Origin: Nectonema munidae
Taxonomy: Eukaryota; Nematomorpha; Nectonematoida; Nectonematidae
Direction: 5' to 3'
Assembly (NCBI GenBank): GCA_030549495.1
Contig: JAUIRK010000664.1
Span: 333,001 to 397,000 of the forward strand
DNA: 64,000 bases
A program made the position numbers and the translations under genes. Positions within the stretch are counted from its first letter, which is position 1, and the number at the start of each line of letters is the position of its first letter. The notes beneath the pieces are model-generated. The model was not told where the DNA came from. It ran no database searches and worked only from the letters and a program-made list of their open reading frames with translations. Below are positions 35,801-47,476 of this stretch, piece by piece.

Positions 35801-38800
35801 TTCAGGAGAAAAGGAGATAATGCTTGATAATCTCCAAAATAAAAAACAATTTTTAAGGACTTTTCCAAGCAATAAACTTCATCTTCTTACTCCAGGATGG
35901 AAGGATATTACAAAAATTGTTTCTAGTCTGAAATTTGGAAACAGTTGAACTAGTTGCTTCGGCAATTGATTTTGGCTCTATACAACAAAAGAAGCACAAC
36001 TATTTCTTTTCCAAGTAATAACAGAAAATAAGTTATTGATATGAATAAAAGTATTTTAGTCTAATTTTCTGCAAATTTTGGTTGTTTTTTCTTTGAGTTT
36101 GAAGCAATATCTTTTACGAAGTTAAAATCAAAGTGGTATTATATTATGTCTGTGTTTTTATTTTCACAAATTTTTTGAAATTTTAACTGTTTTAAAGGAT
36201 GGAAAAATGTTCACTAGAAAGCTTTAAATTCTGATTCAGAGAGTGTAAGTATTGGAGATAAAATTTGATTTTTGATTCACTAAATAATAATTACATAAAA
36301 CATGTTCAATGAAAAGCCGCGTTTGGGGGAGGACATTAGAAGTGATGATTAATATGATGTTTTCCATTCATCCAAGACATTCATATTTTAGCAAGGGAAA
36401 AGCTTAAATCTACAGAAACATCTAGAAAACCTTTAAAAGGTTCAACGTGGGAGTGCAAAATGATTTTCATAAATTTATATATACGATGATTTAAATTATC
36501 AAGTTGGAAAATAGATTCGATTTAATTTGTATATAAATCAAAATCCATGTAATATTTGTTTGGGTTATTAGCAAAAGAAATTTTGAATGTTATAAAAATA
36601 TTTTTTAAATATAACTCTCAAAATGACATAAATAACAAAAATTTAGGAAGAAAATAATGAGTTCGCTCCTATAACTTTAAAAATTTTAATTTCACGAAAT
36701 AAATAGAAGGGCAAATCATTAATTAATCTTGAAATAAATTCTCTGTTCAATGATGAAAAAAATTTTTAATGAATAGAAAACAAAAATATCCGTATATGAG
36801 TGAAAGTTAGGACACTTCTAATGAATTAATATAATTAAAATTTAAATATTAATCATAAAATCATTAGAGCATAAAGAAAAAGTTACAAATCTAAAATATT
36901 TCACAAGCCAATACTTTGTTTAAAGTTTTGACAAAAACATTTAAAATTGTTAAAATAAAATAATAATATATAAATTTGATGACATATTTTCGTAAAACTT
37001 TTACAAAAATTTTGAAAAGATCGGGAAACAAATATTATGCAAAGATAAAAAATAATACATTTTCTGTTTTTCTTGGCATGGCAAAACCAAGGGATAAACA
37101 AATGGTATATAAGAGATATATATAACACAAAGTATATGTGGCTTTGCAAGACTATTAATTTACAAAATCAAAGAAGACAAATTTTTGAATGAAATTTTGA
37201 ACAATAGATAACAATAAATATAAATAAATTCAGAAAAAAAGCAATAAGACATTCTTTTAAGATAAGCCAACATGTATTGAAATCCAGATATCCAGTGAGA
37301 TCACTGGTAGATCATGGGTTTTGATGAAGGTGGTAATGAAGAGGAAAATGAAAATAAAGAATTAAGAGCTCAAATTAGGGCGTTGCTCTATGATTCACCC
37401 CTCGCGCCACATAAGATTCAGAAGAGAATGTATGCCGCTAACTAGTGTAAATAACACTAACTAGCAAAACATAGTAACAAACTTCAAAAAGTGCGAAACA
37501 TAAATAGCGAAATTTAATCACAGACAAATTAATTTTGGGAACGCAAAGTTTGTCCCCCAGATTCAAGAAAGGAAAAACAAAAATACTCGATTAAAGTACC
37601 AATACCTGAAAAATAGTGTGAATAAGTTTGTCCATTCAGGCTCAAGCAGCTTTCGGACCGCAGTGGGGTCATTCACAGTGAGCATCCAACACCCCCGAGC
37701 TGAGAGGTTCGCATCACAAAAGTGAACAAGGAAACGCAACGCCAAGTAAAATATGGAGTAGATATTGTAATTCAAGCGTATCATATATTCGCTATACCGC
37801 TGTTTTTGAGATTAAAATTTAGGTGTATGGGTGTCTAATGTCAATATGAATGTAGTATGTATGTATGCCTAGATGTATTTTTGTGTGCAGGTGTGTATTA
37901 ATACAAATAAATAGAAAAGCTGGTGTCAAGAATGTCAAAAAAAAATGTATATGTAAATGTATGGATGTAGGATTACGCTAACACTGAACCTAACCTAAAC
38001 CCTAACACTAACTCTAATACAAACATTAATGCAAAATGCCAAAATATAATAAAAATATAAGTTTCCAAAATTTTATACATTAAGGACCACTTAGAAATCC
38101 GTTGAACATTTGTTCTATTATGCAAATTGAAAAAAAAATTGAGTAGTCAAAGCCAGAAGTAAAGTGCAAATATTCCACCAGTAAAAATTTTCGAATTAGG
38201 TAAGGAATAAAAAATGTCAAGGAAACTTACGACAGAGTTGCGAATATGATCCAGTTTATATAAGTGGTCAACCAATTGGGATTCGCTTTCTCTTTTTGAT
38301 ACGCTCACATCCTGATTCTCAGTATGATGAGGGTTCACTGTGGAAAAACCACAAGCGATACAAACAAAGGAATGTAAAGAAGATGTAGAATTGGTGGTAG
38401 GAGGATTTTCAAAGGAATGCAGTATGATGAATTGCAAACCTAGAATAAAATAAAAAATAATTGCTTTAACATATGTATAGCTAATGCAATAATTTATTTT
38501 ATCCAATAAATATTGGACTGATTCATATTCAAATTTAGAGAATGTTAATGCAACCCTACCCCCAACACAAAATGGATATATTCGGATCGAACCCACAGTT
38601 TTCCGTTGGAATTTAAAAATTTTTAAGATTGAATTCACTACTGGGGCGAAACCACATTTTCAAATAATTTTTGATTCCAAATACGATGGATACTACAATA
38701 AGGTCCGGATTCCGATAATGTTATTTGAAAAATTCAATTTAGATTAACTTCTCGATATTAATTAATGAAAAATAAAAAGTATTTATTAAAAAAATCGAAA

Positions 38801-41790
38801 AAAGTTCACTTATGAAAAGCTAACGATCCCATTAAAAAATATGTTCAAAAGTTCTTAAAACAAAAAAGCCAGTCACCCTTGTTGTATGAGAAGACTTCTT
38901 AGCTTGCATAGCTGTTCACAAACATATGTACAACCAAATATTGGCACGATATTTGTATAAAACATTCTAGTTTTTGAATTAATAGAGTTCGTTGCACGGG
39001 GGCCAAAGCTTGTGCAATCACTCTCAATGTCAATACGCGGGTTTGAATCACCAAATAGAAGATATTTGAAAAAGGATCTTAAATGTTTGACTATATATAA
39101 ATTATCTACTCTTATAATAAAAAATATTTTTCTAGACTTAAAAAAACAAAAAAACTTTTTAAATTAAATATTCAATAAAAACAAAAAATTCAGAATAACT
39201 AGAACATTCCATTTTTTAATAATTATTACAAAAATTAAAATTATAATTGATAAACAGGGCAAATCCGTTAGCAAAAAGGGGGAATGTAGCCTGAGTGTTT
39301 GACACATTTGTTTTGCAATAAAAGATTAGAAAAAAACTTTAATAAAATAACTTTTTTTAGGAAAAGTTCTCACAATTAAACTGACAACACTTTTTACCGA
39401 ATTAAAAGACAGAACACATCTGCATGTTTATACAGTCAAATATGTAACGAAAATAGATTTCTAACAACCCATCAGATTATCTAAAAAGTTTTGTGGTATG
39501 AGGTAATAAAACATGATATATTTACAAATATAAATACTTTTAAACTACTGGAATGCAATGTCTTATATAATTATATCATATCTTTTTTAAAAAGGGCATT
39601 GCAAATCATTTTTCATATTCTGGTAGTTACAATTATGTTTTAATATTTTTGAATCTTATGTATATTTGTATATATGGACTTTAACTTGGCGCAAATTAAT
39701 CGATTTTAATCGAAAACGCGGTTAATTACCATAACTAGGATGGAACGAAAAAATAAAATGCCTTACCAAGTAAATTACAATGTTTTTCCAAAAAAGCGAG
39801 TGAAGATGAGGATTTAATTGATTTACTTGAACAATTAAGCAACTTGAGCAATTTGTGTATTCCTAAATTAGTGTAAAAATAAAAAAAGTTATAGACATAA
39901 TTGAGTTTGACATAAATGCGTGCAAAGTAAGTGGGATTCGTCCCCCCAATGACAGATTCTCCCATGCTCAATGACAGATCTCTAGAACATATGGTATCCA
40001 TCTTAAAATGTAGGCAGTGTAGTAGCATGTAGCTTTAGACATGCATACAAGCACGTGATATTTATTTGAGGTTTTGATCTTTTTTGTAGAAGTAGACTTC
40101 TTGGGACGTTCCCTACAACGTTTGTGTGTTTCTATGTGAGGGGTGACTCCATACAACAGATCATCCCCTCTAGTGAAAATTTTCTACTTCGCACCCTGGT
40201 GTCCTCTCAACTAAATATAATCAATTTCTTACAATGAAAATATTAATTAGAGAGGGTTCATTTCTGGCTTCACAAAACCATTCAAAAATTAAATTAATAT
40301 AAAAGTGCAGAATAGTAAAAAAAAAGTTTATTGATGAGATTAGAAAGACAAAGTAATATCTCGCCGCCAAAGCTTCTTCGGAGAAAAGAAAATAGGAGTA
40401 TAAGAAAGTGTAAAATTATATGTATAAATATATATATATAACAGCCACCACACCACTTCATCTACAAAATTTTAATCGTTCTATTTTTCATTTTTATGAT
40501 TTTAACACAATAATTTGAATTAAAGTTTACCAACGTATATTTCAAACATAAATTTTTTCCTAGTGACAGTGGCTGCATAGCGAAAGATGGGGTGACATAA
40601 AAAGGTTTTTTTTAAAAAAAATCTAAAGTCAACAAGATTTTATTAGAAAACTTTAATCCAGTGATTTTTGCAAAAAAAAACATTTCATCAATGCAAATAG
40701 ATTTAATAGCTTTAAATTTTTAAGAGAATAAAATAGGCGCAGCTAGCAAAAATGGAGGGGTACCGTAACAACAGAACCCTCTTCACTACGCCTCTGAAGT
40801 GATGTCTCTTTTTTAGGAATAGATTTTAAAAGAAATAAAATGAAAGTGAAAAGAATGAAAAAAAGAACTTTATAATTCAATTAATATATCTGATGAGTTT
40901 AACTATTATCATACTGTATAATAAACATATTATACCTTTTATTTGTAAATCTATACTAAAATGCAAAAGGTGTCAAAGGTTTTAAATTTAAAATAAGGTC
41001 TTAATTAACATTCCATAAACTTTGGTTTAGGGTAGTTATAACTAAGGGAAGGAAGGCTGATGCATAATATACACATATATAGCCATAGGTCATATATAAG
41101 AAGGGCTACTGTACTTCACAATATAAAATAAAATATTACCTCCAAAATTATTCAAGAGAACTTTCTAAAATTAAAAACAAAATATATTATACTGTGTATA
41201 CTTTTTAAAAGATCAGTTTCAATAAGATAAGAAATATAAATTCAATATTTAAAGTAAAAATCTAAAGGAACTTACCCATTTATGACTTTGACGTTCATTA
41301 TGATTATCATATTTTTGAGTTAAAATATTATAATAGTAATCTTCATCACACATCTAAAGAAATTTTTTAAATTATACAGAACATTTAAAAAAAATAAGAT
41401 AATACTTGGCAGTAGCGAAATAAATTGTTCTCTTTAAGTTTATTAAGATGACTGTATTGTTTGATATGTTTTTCCATAATCTAAACCAAAATAATTAGTT
41501 AATAAAATGAAAACAAATAAGTATTAATACATTGTGGGAGAGAAAAACAGTTTTGCAAAACTGGCATAACATAGGAACATTAGATTCATTATCAGATTTA
41601 TCTTTATTAGCAGATTCTATCGAAGGCAATTCGGTATTTGAGCTATCACTTACATTCACAGTTTTAGGACTTTGCTTTAAAGAATCTAAAGAATAACTTA
41701 TTTAGATTATCTAAAAATTGAGTATATTGAAAATATACCTTCTGCATCATGACAGATATCCTTGTTTTTGGAAACGTTTTCGGAATTCAT
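30249..41790 (-). CDS. Zinc-finger gene C of the tandem array, 1,500 residues
   Basis: Nine exons in transcript order: 41739-41790, 41531-41685, 41406-41480, 41276-41353, 41140-41164, 39767-39862, 38231-38439, 33403-34627, 30249-32836. Their lengths sum to 4,503 nt, exactly 1,500 codons plus TGA. The start ATG follows CTTAGCAATCAA and opens MNSENVSKNKDICHDAE. Finger 1 is C58-C61-H74-H80, finger 2 C93-C96-H112-H118, finger 3 C187-C190-H219-H225. From residue 231 on the protein is a long Ser/Lys- and later Pro/Asn-rich tail with one possible folded helical segment (YENEKVFYDVLQFAEKIYGP and following) and a His-rich run. U1/matrin-type fingers suggest a nuclear, nucleic-acid-binding protein; the family is otherwise unfamiliar to me. 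Confidence 0.8.
33269..33289. repeat. ATT trinucleotide microsatellite
   Basis: A short run of about six ATT units lies in the intron between exons 8 and 9 of gene C. A similar short run sits at 12551-12567, beside gene A exon 2. Confidence 0.6.
33403..34627 (-). CDS. Gene C exon 8
   Basis: The exon is 1,225 nt, phase 0 in (CACATTAG) and phase 1 out (GTAAGA). It begins KLMSANLSMMLKEIEEDERE, followed by a compact alpha/beta-looking stretch (AAVVTVDNNPASITSIIRRL, YTNILIFSSYLEDV), then Lys/Ser/Glu-rich low-complexity sequence. Reading past the donor gives only a short extra tail to 33329, so splicing into exon 9 is the better model. Confidence 0.85.
35366..35396. repeat. ATT trinucleotide microsatellite
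   Basis: About ten consecutive ATT units lie in the large intron between exons 7 and 8 of gene C. Confidence 0.7.
35456..35680 (+). pseudogene. Fragment of an arthropod repeat-borne ORF
   Basis: The plus-strand reading contains NKARWMAKCSLQIFVLRNTF and FIITIHVKARSTFPHAAKDQ. I recall this ARWM(A/S)K...YVKAWF pattern from uncharacterised proteins that occur in many copies in arthropod genomes. It is short and isolated here, so it is a broken remnant of an element whose class I cannot name. It lies antisense within the large gene C intron. Confidence 0.35.
37314..37445 (+). CDS. Small unrecognised ORF or gene fragment
   Basis: ATG at 37314 opens a 43-codon frame ending at TAG: MGFDEGGNEEENENKELR, then AQIRALLYDSPLAPHKIQKR and MYAAN. 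The composition is protein-like and less AT-rich than its surroundings. The basic, Ile/Leu-patterned end is reminiscent of a short helical tail. No splice partner was found; it could be the last exon or a retrocopied end of a host gene. It lies inside a gene C intron on the opposite strand. Confidence 0.3.
   Translation: MGFDEGGNEEENENKELRAQIRALLYDSPLAPHKIQKRMYAAN
37606..37699 (-). other. Exon-like GC-rich island in a gene C intron
   Basis: Bounded by an AG (CGAACCTCTCAG) and a GT (GTATTGG), the frame reads RGCWMLTVNDPTAVRKLLEP and EWTNLFTLFF. The base composition stands out from the AT-rich intron. It is 94 nt long, so including it between exons 7 and 8 of gene C would break the frame. It is therefore not a normal cassette exon of that gene. 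Unrecognised. Confidence 0.3.
38231..38439 (-). CDS. Gene C exon 7, third zinc finger
   Basis: The exon is 209 nt, phase 1 in (TTCTAG) and phase 0 out (GTAAGTTTCC). It reads LQFIILHSFENPPTTNST, then SFVCIACGFSTV, and ends VDHLYKLDHIRNSV. Upstream ORF sequence from 38440 to 38638 is intron translated by chance. Confidence 0.8.
39767..39862 (-). CDS. Gene C exon 6, linker
   Basis: The exon is 96 nt, phase 1 on both sides (acceptor CACTAATTTAG, donor GTAAGG). It reads IHKLLKLLNC, a Ser/Lys-rich middle and LAFLEKHCNLL between two split Gly codons. It corresponds by position and phase to the 84-nt exon of gene B, with weak sequence similarity (hydrophobic heptad-like spacing). Confidence 0.65.
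39871..41139. other. Gene C intron between exons 5 and 6
   Basis: No gene is seen here. The interval has poly-A and TA-rich tracts and, near 40740-40800, sequence of the type GGGGTACCGTAACAACAGAACC that resembles the end of an unidentified repeat. Confidence 0.4.
41140..41790 (-). CDS. Gene C exons 1-5 (start, finger 1, finger 2)
   Basis: Five small exons. 41739-41790 has the ATG and 17 codons. 41531-41685 ends NVPMLCQFCKTVFLSHN. 41406-41480 reads IMEKHIKQYSHLNKL then KENNLFRYCQ. 41276-41353 reads MCDEDYYYNILTQKYDN then HNERQSHKW. 41140-41164 reads KVLLNNFG plus a split Gly. Introns are 53, 50, 52 and 111 bp, much shorter than those downstream. All splice sites are GT-AG and the phases are 1, 0, 0, 0 and 1. 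Confidence 0.78.
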
Positions 41791-44700
41791 TTGATTGCTA
41801 AGTTAATTCATAAATATTGGATTTAACTTATGAAATTTGTTTTTTAAAATATCAAAAATTATTAAGTAAAATATAACCAAAAAATTTTAATGTTAAATTA
41901 TTTGGTATGTTGTTGAAAAATTTACCATATTTTCTTTACTATTTTTAATATATTTGTTAGACGGTTGTTGCTAAAAAAATAAAATAAATCAAATATAATT
42001 AAAATTTATCTTTCCTTTAATTTACTTTTAAATAAACTATGTTATAAGAAATGTATAAACTTTAACCTAGATAATTTCTAACCGGACTAATATATATTGA
42101 AAATAACATATTTCTTACTTGTTAAAAATTGAGTAAGGTTATTCGTCTCATTAGAAATAGTGATAAAGTTGGTATTGAAAACTATAGGCTTATTAGTATG
42201 ATTGTTATTTTGTCGAAAATTTCCGAAAATAAGTATAGATAGTCAAATTAGTTGGCTCGAGAGCCTACTGGAATACACTATATAATAGGAAAACCTTGCA
42301 AATTTTTAAAGTAATAAACACAATTTTTTATCATAACGACCTTTAATGAGATGGCTCTCTGGCCACTACCTCTGCAAAAACTACTCACACCTTCAAAGCG
42401 CATATTACCTAACATTCATTTGTCAATCCTTCATCACTCACAGAGACAACTTCATTTACTCTTGCATCAAAATCCTAGGACATTTCCCAACAATCTAGGT
42501 AAACTTCTCCCTCACACAAATTTATTGGATATTTTATCCCCTCTAATTGGGATATTGAATCCTCTTTGCATTATCACCCCCTACGCAGTAGAATAGCCTT
42601 TAGTCTCTCACATCGCTTTTATTTATTGTAAACACCTCCATTATTATTTTATCATTTATTTTTATCAAAGCTCCATCAACTCAGAAGATCTCTTCTTAAC
42701 GTCATCAAGCATTTCACAAGCATATCAATTAAATTTTGAAAGTGCTTTGACAACTCAATCTACATACCCACCTACAATATGAAATACTTATATTATTCTC
42801 AGTTTTGAAAAGCTAATTACATCCAACAAACAGAACTCTTTTATATATTTAACTTTGATCAATTCGAGTTTAACCTACAATTATTTTTCATTTTAAGAAT
42901 GCCACACAATTTTATTTCAAAATGCCTACATTTATTCCCATGTTTAATACAAAACGAGCACGTTACGATGAGATTGCAAACCTTACTTAAACAGAAATAA
43001 TAGCTTATAATATAAAGTAAAAAATACACTACAAGCTCTAATACATGATCTTCAAATAGTGGCACCATTTACTTCCAATATTTAAAAACAGAAAAGAAAA
43101 AACAAACTCCTCAAATACTTCAAATTAAAGGAACTAAATGCGAACACTACTCACTCCTAACCTTGCAGACTTTTCTGAACAAAACCTCTGCAATAACCCG
43201 CACCTATATATATATATATACTGCAATCCTTGATCCCAGTAATCCCAATATTTTCAAATACCTCCTTAAATCTCCTAAACTCATAATGGATCACCATATT
43301 CTCTTACTATGATTCTAGCAAAACATCCCACCTTAAATGGCAGAACTGTCTAAAACACTGCCACTAAGCGACTAAATTGATAATTGCATCAGCTATCATG
43401 TTACAATTGTCACAATCATCACAATGCAACATCTAAACTATGCGATTCAACATGCACGCGATATTCAAAATCAACATATAAACAAATTTTCGCGAAAATT
43501 TTTTTAGACATACACCTAAACCACGGTAATGTCACTTGGACAAATCTATATAACATTGGAATTTCTAGCTTTTTAATATTAGTTTTATAAATATCATACT
43601 TTACTTCTATCCTTTTATTATGCATGGATTCTCATGCAAACCACAGTTCATCACTCTCCCTTACCAGAATTCTCTTCCGACAATTATTTTGTTCTAGTGC
43701 ACACCAAACCTCACCCTCTCATTTACGAAAGACTTTACTCTCCTTCATCACACCCATTAGCTATCTTGCTACACTCACTTGACATCACATAATCATTTAA
43801 TTATCTCAACTAACTGCAACACTCTATCACACATCAGGAACCACAAAGAAGACTCACAAGGACAACAACCTCTAAAATTTATATGCTCTAACAGCCTATA
43901 TCTCGTTGAAAACTATAAAAACTGTGCATACCAGCACCCTTGCGATACATCTGATCCCATATCGACATCACAATAGCCAATCGAAATACTCTCATTCTCA
44001 TATCTAATTATTCGATTAATTACATTCTATCAGATTTAGATCACTCATTTATAACCTTTCAGCTTCACAAGAAAGTTACATCTAACTAAAACGATAACAA
44101 TATCATAAAATGAAACACCAATCACTGGCTCATGTATCTTAACAATTCATTACAATTTCTCTCTCTGCAGCATCCATTGATCAAGTCTAAATATCCCTCA
44201 GTGACCATTTTTCATATTCCATCTTATCCTAAACTCCAATTAACTAATTTCCAGAAAGAACACATGTCTTATTTTTTAACATTTCAACTGAACCTGTTAA
44301 AAAAGAAGCTAGGACGCTATGCGGATTCCTTTTTTCGTCTTTTTTGACACATCACGACCTCAAGAAATTACCCATCTCTTCAAACATCTGTATTTCTCCG
44401 CCAAAAAGAATACACACAGGCAATACTTCAAGCTAAGAAAGACTCATTGCGAAATTTGCCAGCCAGTTCTTACACAAGCCATGGAACACATCAATAAACT
44501 TACTAAATAGAAAAAACTTACACACTCAATAATTCAATACTTCCTAACTCAACAGAAAATACCACGTACTATACAACCCTCTCTTACTATACACAATTTT
44601 CCTCCAGACATAACTTCTTCTGACCTTCTTTTCTACCACACAATCAAAGAACATGCTAAAAGCATCATACACTGCATAAAATATACCACATTTCCTCCTA

Positions 44701-44869
44701 TCGCCTTAAATGAATTAAACATAAAAATAAATTATCTTAAAAAAATTCTTCATCTAGCTTCTATTCAATCCCAACGCATACACATATAAAATTCCTACAT
44801 CGTTCAAATAAATCATCCACTTCTTATCTTCATTAAATGTTTATCCACTTACAGTTCTCTAATGTATAT

Positions 44870-45225
44870 AAAATCGGTAAGCTAATACTTATTCCTAAAA
44901 ATAATAAAGATTATATCTTCATTTAAACTTGTCGCCAAATTACCCTTCTACACATCTTATGCAAATTTCTTAAAAAAATCATTAGCAAATGACTAGTACA
45001 TTATATTCTATCCCTACCCGCATCTATCACACACAGTTTGCATACCTTCATAACAAAAACTGCTCTATCTTGATAACTACCCACCTCGACCCTTCTCTTT
45101 CTTCAGAAAATTTTTTTAGAATTTTTCTAGACAAAGACGACTTTTTCAATACAGCTGGCATCCCACCATTATCACAAACCTCACTCACAAATTCTTCAAT
45201 CTGTACATCATTCAATTTATAAGAT
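44870..45225 (+). pseudogene. LINE reverse transcriptase remnant
   Basis: The frame from KIGKLILIPKNNKDYIF runs into a stop, then CRQITLLHILCKFLKKIISK, then HSLHTFITKTALS and THLDPSLS. In intact relatives this is IPKP.KDP..p.nYRPI(T/S)LL...K..E..I..RL followed by Q.GFR...STT.AL. The polymerase catalytic box is not preserved in a form I can read. Confidence 0.55.
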
Positions 45226-45713
45226 CAAACCTTTCAAACCGTTGTCTCTCTTTGCATCCTTAAGTTAACACTATCTACACATCGTCTCTCAGATATCCTC
45301 TGATTAATTCTCATAAATCCCACAAGCAGATTTTCTCAATGTTTCTCTGGCGATATCCTATTATATCGTTAAACATATAGTACAGCTTTTCTTTCATCCA
45401 ACTAATATATCTCACTCATCTGGTTCAAATTCATGCCCATCCCTATGAAAATAAACTTTACCGAAACAATCCATATATCACACTTTCGTTTAAACTCATC
45501 AACTACCTCAATACTTATTTTTACTAACAACTTATTAAAGAAAACCAGAAACGATTCTTTCAAAGTCTCTTCATATCTCCCTTTTCACACCTATCACTTA
45601 TCCTTAAATCCTCTGCTCTCAATTTTGAACGTGAGGTTTTCAGTATCTTACATCGCTGCAACACCATTATCTTCAACATAAATTTCTTCACTGATGCGCA
45701 AAACATAACACAA

Positions 45714-47131
45714 TGTAACAAAAATTTGTTTCATTCAATTTTTTATGTCTTTTTTGACTAAATCATCTTCAGAGCTTTTAGCTTCCCGAATGAAGAAATG
45801 GAATTTGTTATCTCCAGGAGTGAAAATTTCAAAGTATAGGCATAGACACAAAGACTTTTCATATTTTTATTCTATGTCTAATACTCTGTGTTTTTGTCCA
45901 AATGTTTCAGGTTTGTTTGAAGAAATTTGAGTATCTCATCTTTTCAACCAATGGCGTTTATTTATTGATTCGTCCTTAAAAAGTTTGAAAGCAGTTTTGC
46001 TTCATAACGATAACAAATATCCCTCATTTACATATCGGTCATTCCTCACAACCTAAAGAAAGTTATGAAATTTTAAAAATTTTACTTGAATTGATAAAAT
46101 ATGAAAAGTATAATTGGGATATTTGCGGAAATTTCAAAATAATTTGTTTGCTTTTGGGAATGCAGGGTGGATATACAGAGTATAATTGCTTCCTTTGTTT
46201 ATGGAACAGTAGGGACAAAGAAAAAGTTTACACAAAAAATGTCTGGTCAAAAAGAACATATTTCAAAATTGGGTGTCATAACGTCAAGTTTACTCCAATG
46301 GTACAGAAAAAGTCTTTTTACCACTACTCCATATCAAACTTGGCCTGGCTAAACAATTCATCACGGCTTTGTCTTCTGACAGTCAGGTGAAATGTGAGTT
46401 GAGACGAATGTTTCCAAAAGTTTCTGAAGCAAAGTTAAACGCCGGTATATTTAATGGTCCTCAAATTAAAAAATGCTCAATTCGAAAATTTTTGAAAGTC
46501 AGATGACGAAAAATGAGAAAAAAGCATGGATGGCATTCAGAAATGTTGTTGAGGGGTTCTTAGGGAAAAATAAGGCTGAAAACTTCAAGGAATTGATTTC
46601 GGAAGTGATTAAAAGTTACAAAGAGTTGAATTGTAGAATGTCAATTAAAATGCATTATTTGGATTCTCATTTGGATTTTTTCAAGCCAAATCTTGGAGAT
46701 GTATCGAAAGAGCACGGAGAGCGGTTTCACCAAGATATTAAAGAGATGGAAAAGCAGTATCAAGGAAGATGGGATGAAAGTATGATGGGAGATTACGTTT
46801 GGAATTTAACTCGGCAAAGTTCAGATAAAAACAAGCGAAAGAGACAAACTAATACACGATTTTGATTTTTTTTTTGTATTTTTCTAAAAAAATAAACATT
46901 TGAAAAAATAAAAAATTCAAATATAAACTTTAAATAAACATTTATAAAATCATTTAGTCACACATGTATATACAAATATATATGTATATGCAATTTATTC
47001 AATTTAAAAAAAAATATAAAAACTTATAGCAGTGCAAAAATAAAGCAGATTTTCAGAATCAGCATGCCTTAAATGATAGAAAAACATAAAAAAAGCTTTT
47101 TGAAACAAAATTTTTTTATTTTTTTGTTACA
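45714..47131 (+). mobile_element. TIR element with a broken arthropod-repeat ORF, nested in the LINE
   Basis: The ends are TGTAACAAAAA (45714) and TTTTTGTTACA (ending 47131), an 11-bp inverted repeat. It interrupts the G-poor LINE sequence exactly where base composition changes. The interior encodes a protein family I recall from many arthropod and hydrozoan genomes, with blocks WRLFIDSS.KSLKAVLLHN, FRNVVEGFLGKNKAENF and SKEHGERFHQDIKEMEKQY. The copy is broken, with several interruptions in its first half; the last 130 codons are continuous (46473-46865). The superfamily is not certain. No target duplication is evident. Confidence 0.6.
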
Positions 47132-47476
47132 CGGTGAATCAATGATCTTTATCTCTAATGCACAATATCCCACCTTTTAACTTGCCACCTCTATTATTAT
47201 CCTTTGCAAACATTTTCAATTACACCTATGCTGGTGCCCGGCTAAACTAAATATCCCAGAAAACTCTATTGTTGACCAATTAGCATAAATCTCTACCCAA
47301 TCAAAGTTAGAGAAAACATGTACTGCTGCTTTGGATGCAACAAATTAGAAACACGGCATTACCTCATCTTCACTTGTTAGATTTAGCAACCTAAATAAAT
47401 CTAAACTAAATAAATCTTTGGACTTCTTTTACATCATATCACTTTTCTTTTACATTCCTCACTCGGGTTATTATCA

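Noticed and set aside
37970-38030. Interstitial telomeric repeat (CCTAA words)
   Set aside because: CCTAACCTAAACCCTAAC is short and degenerate, with no regular TTAGG register; treated as simple sequence.
42351-44510. Several plus-strand ORFs of 60-80 residues
   Set aside because: They arise because the G-poor strand has few TAG and TGA stops; they are debris of one LINE and not separate genes.
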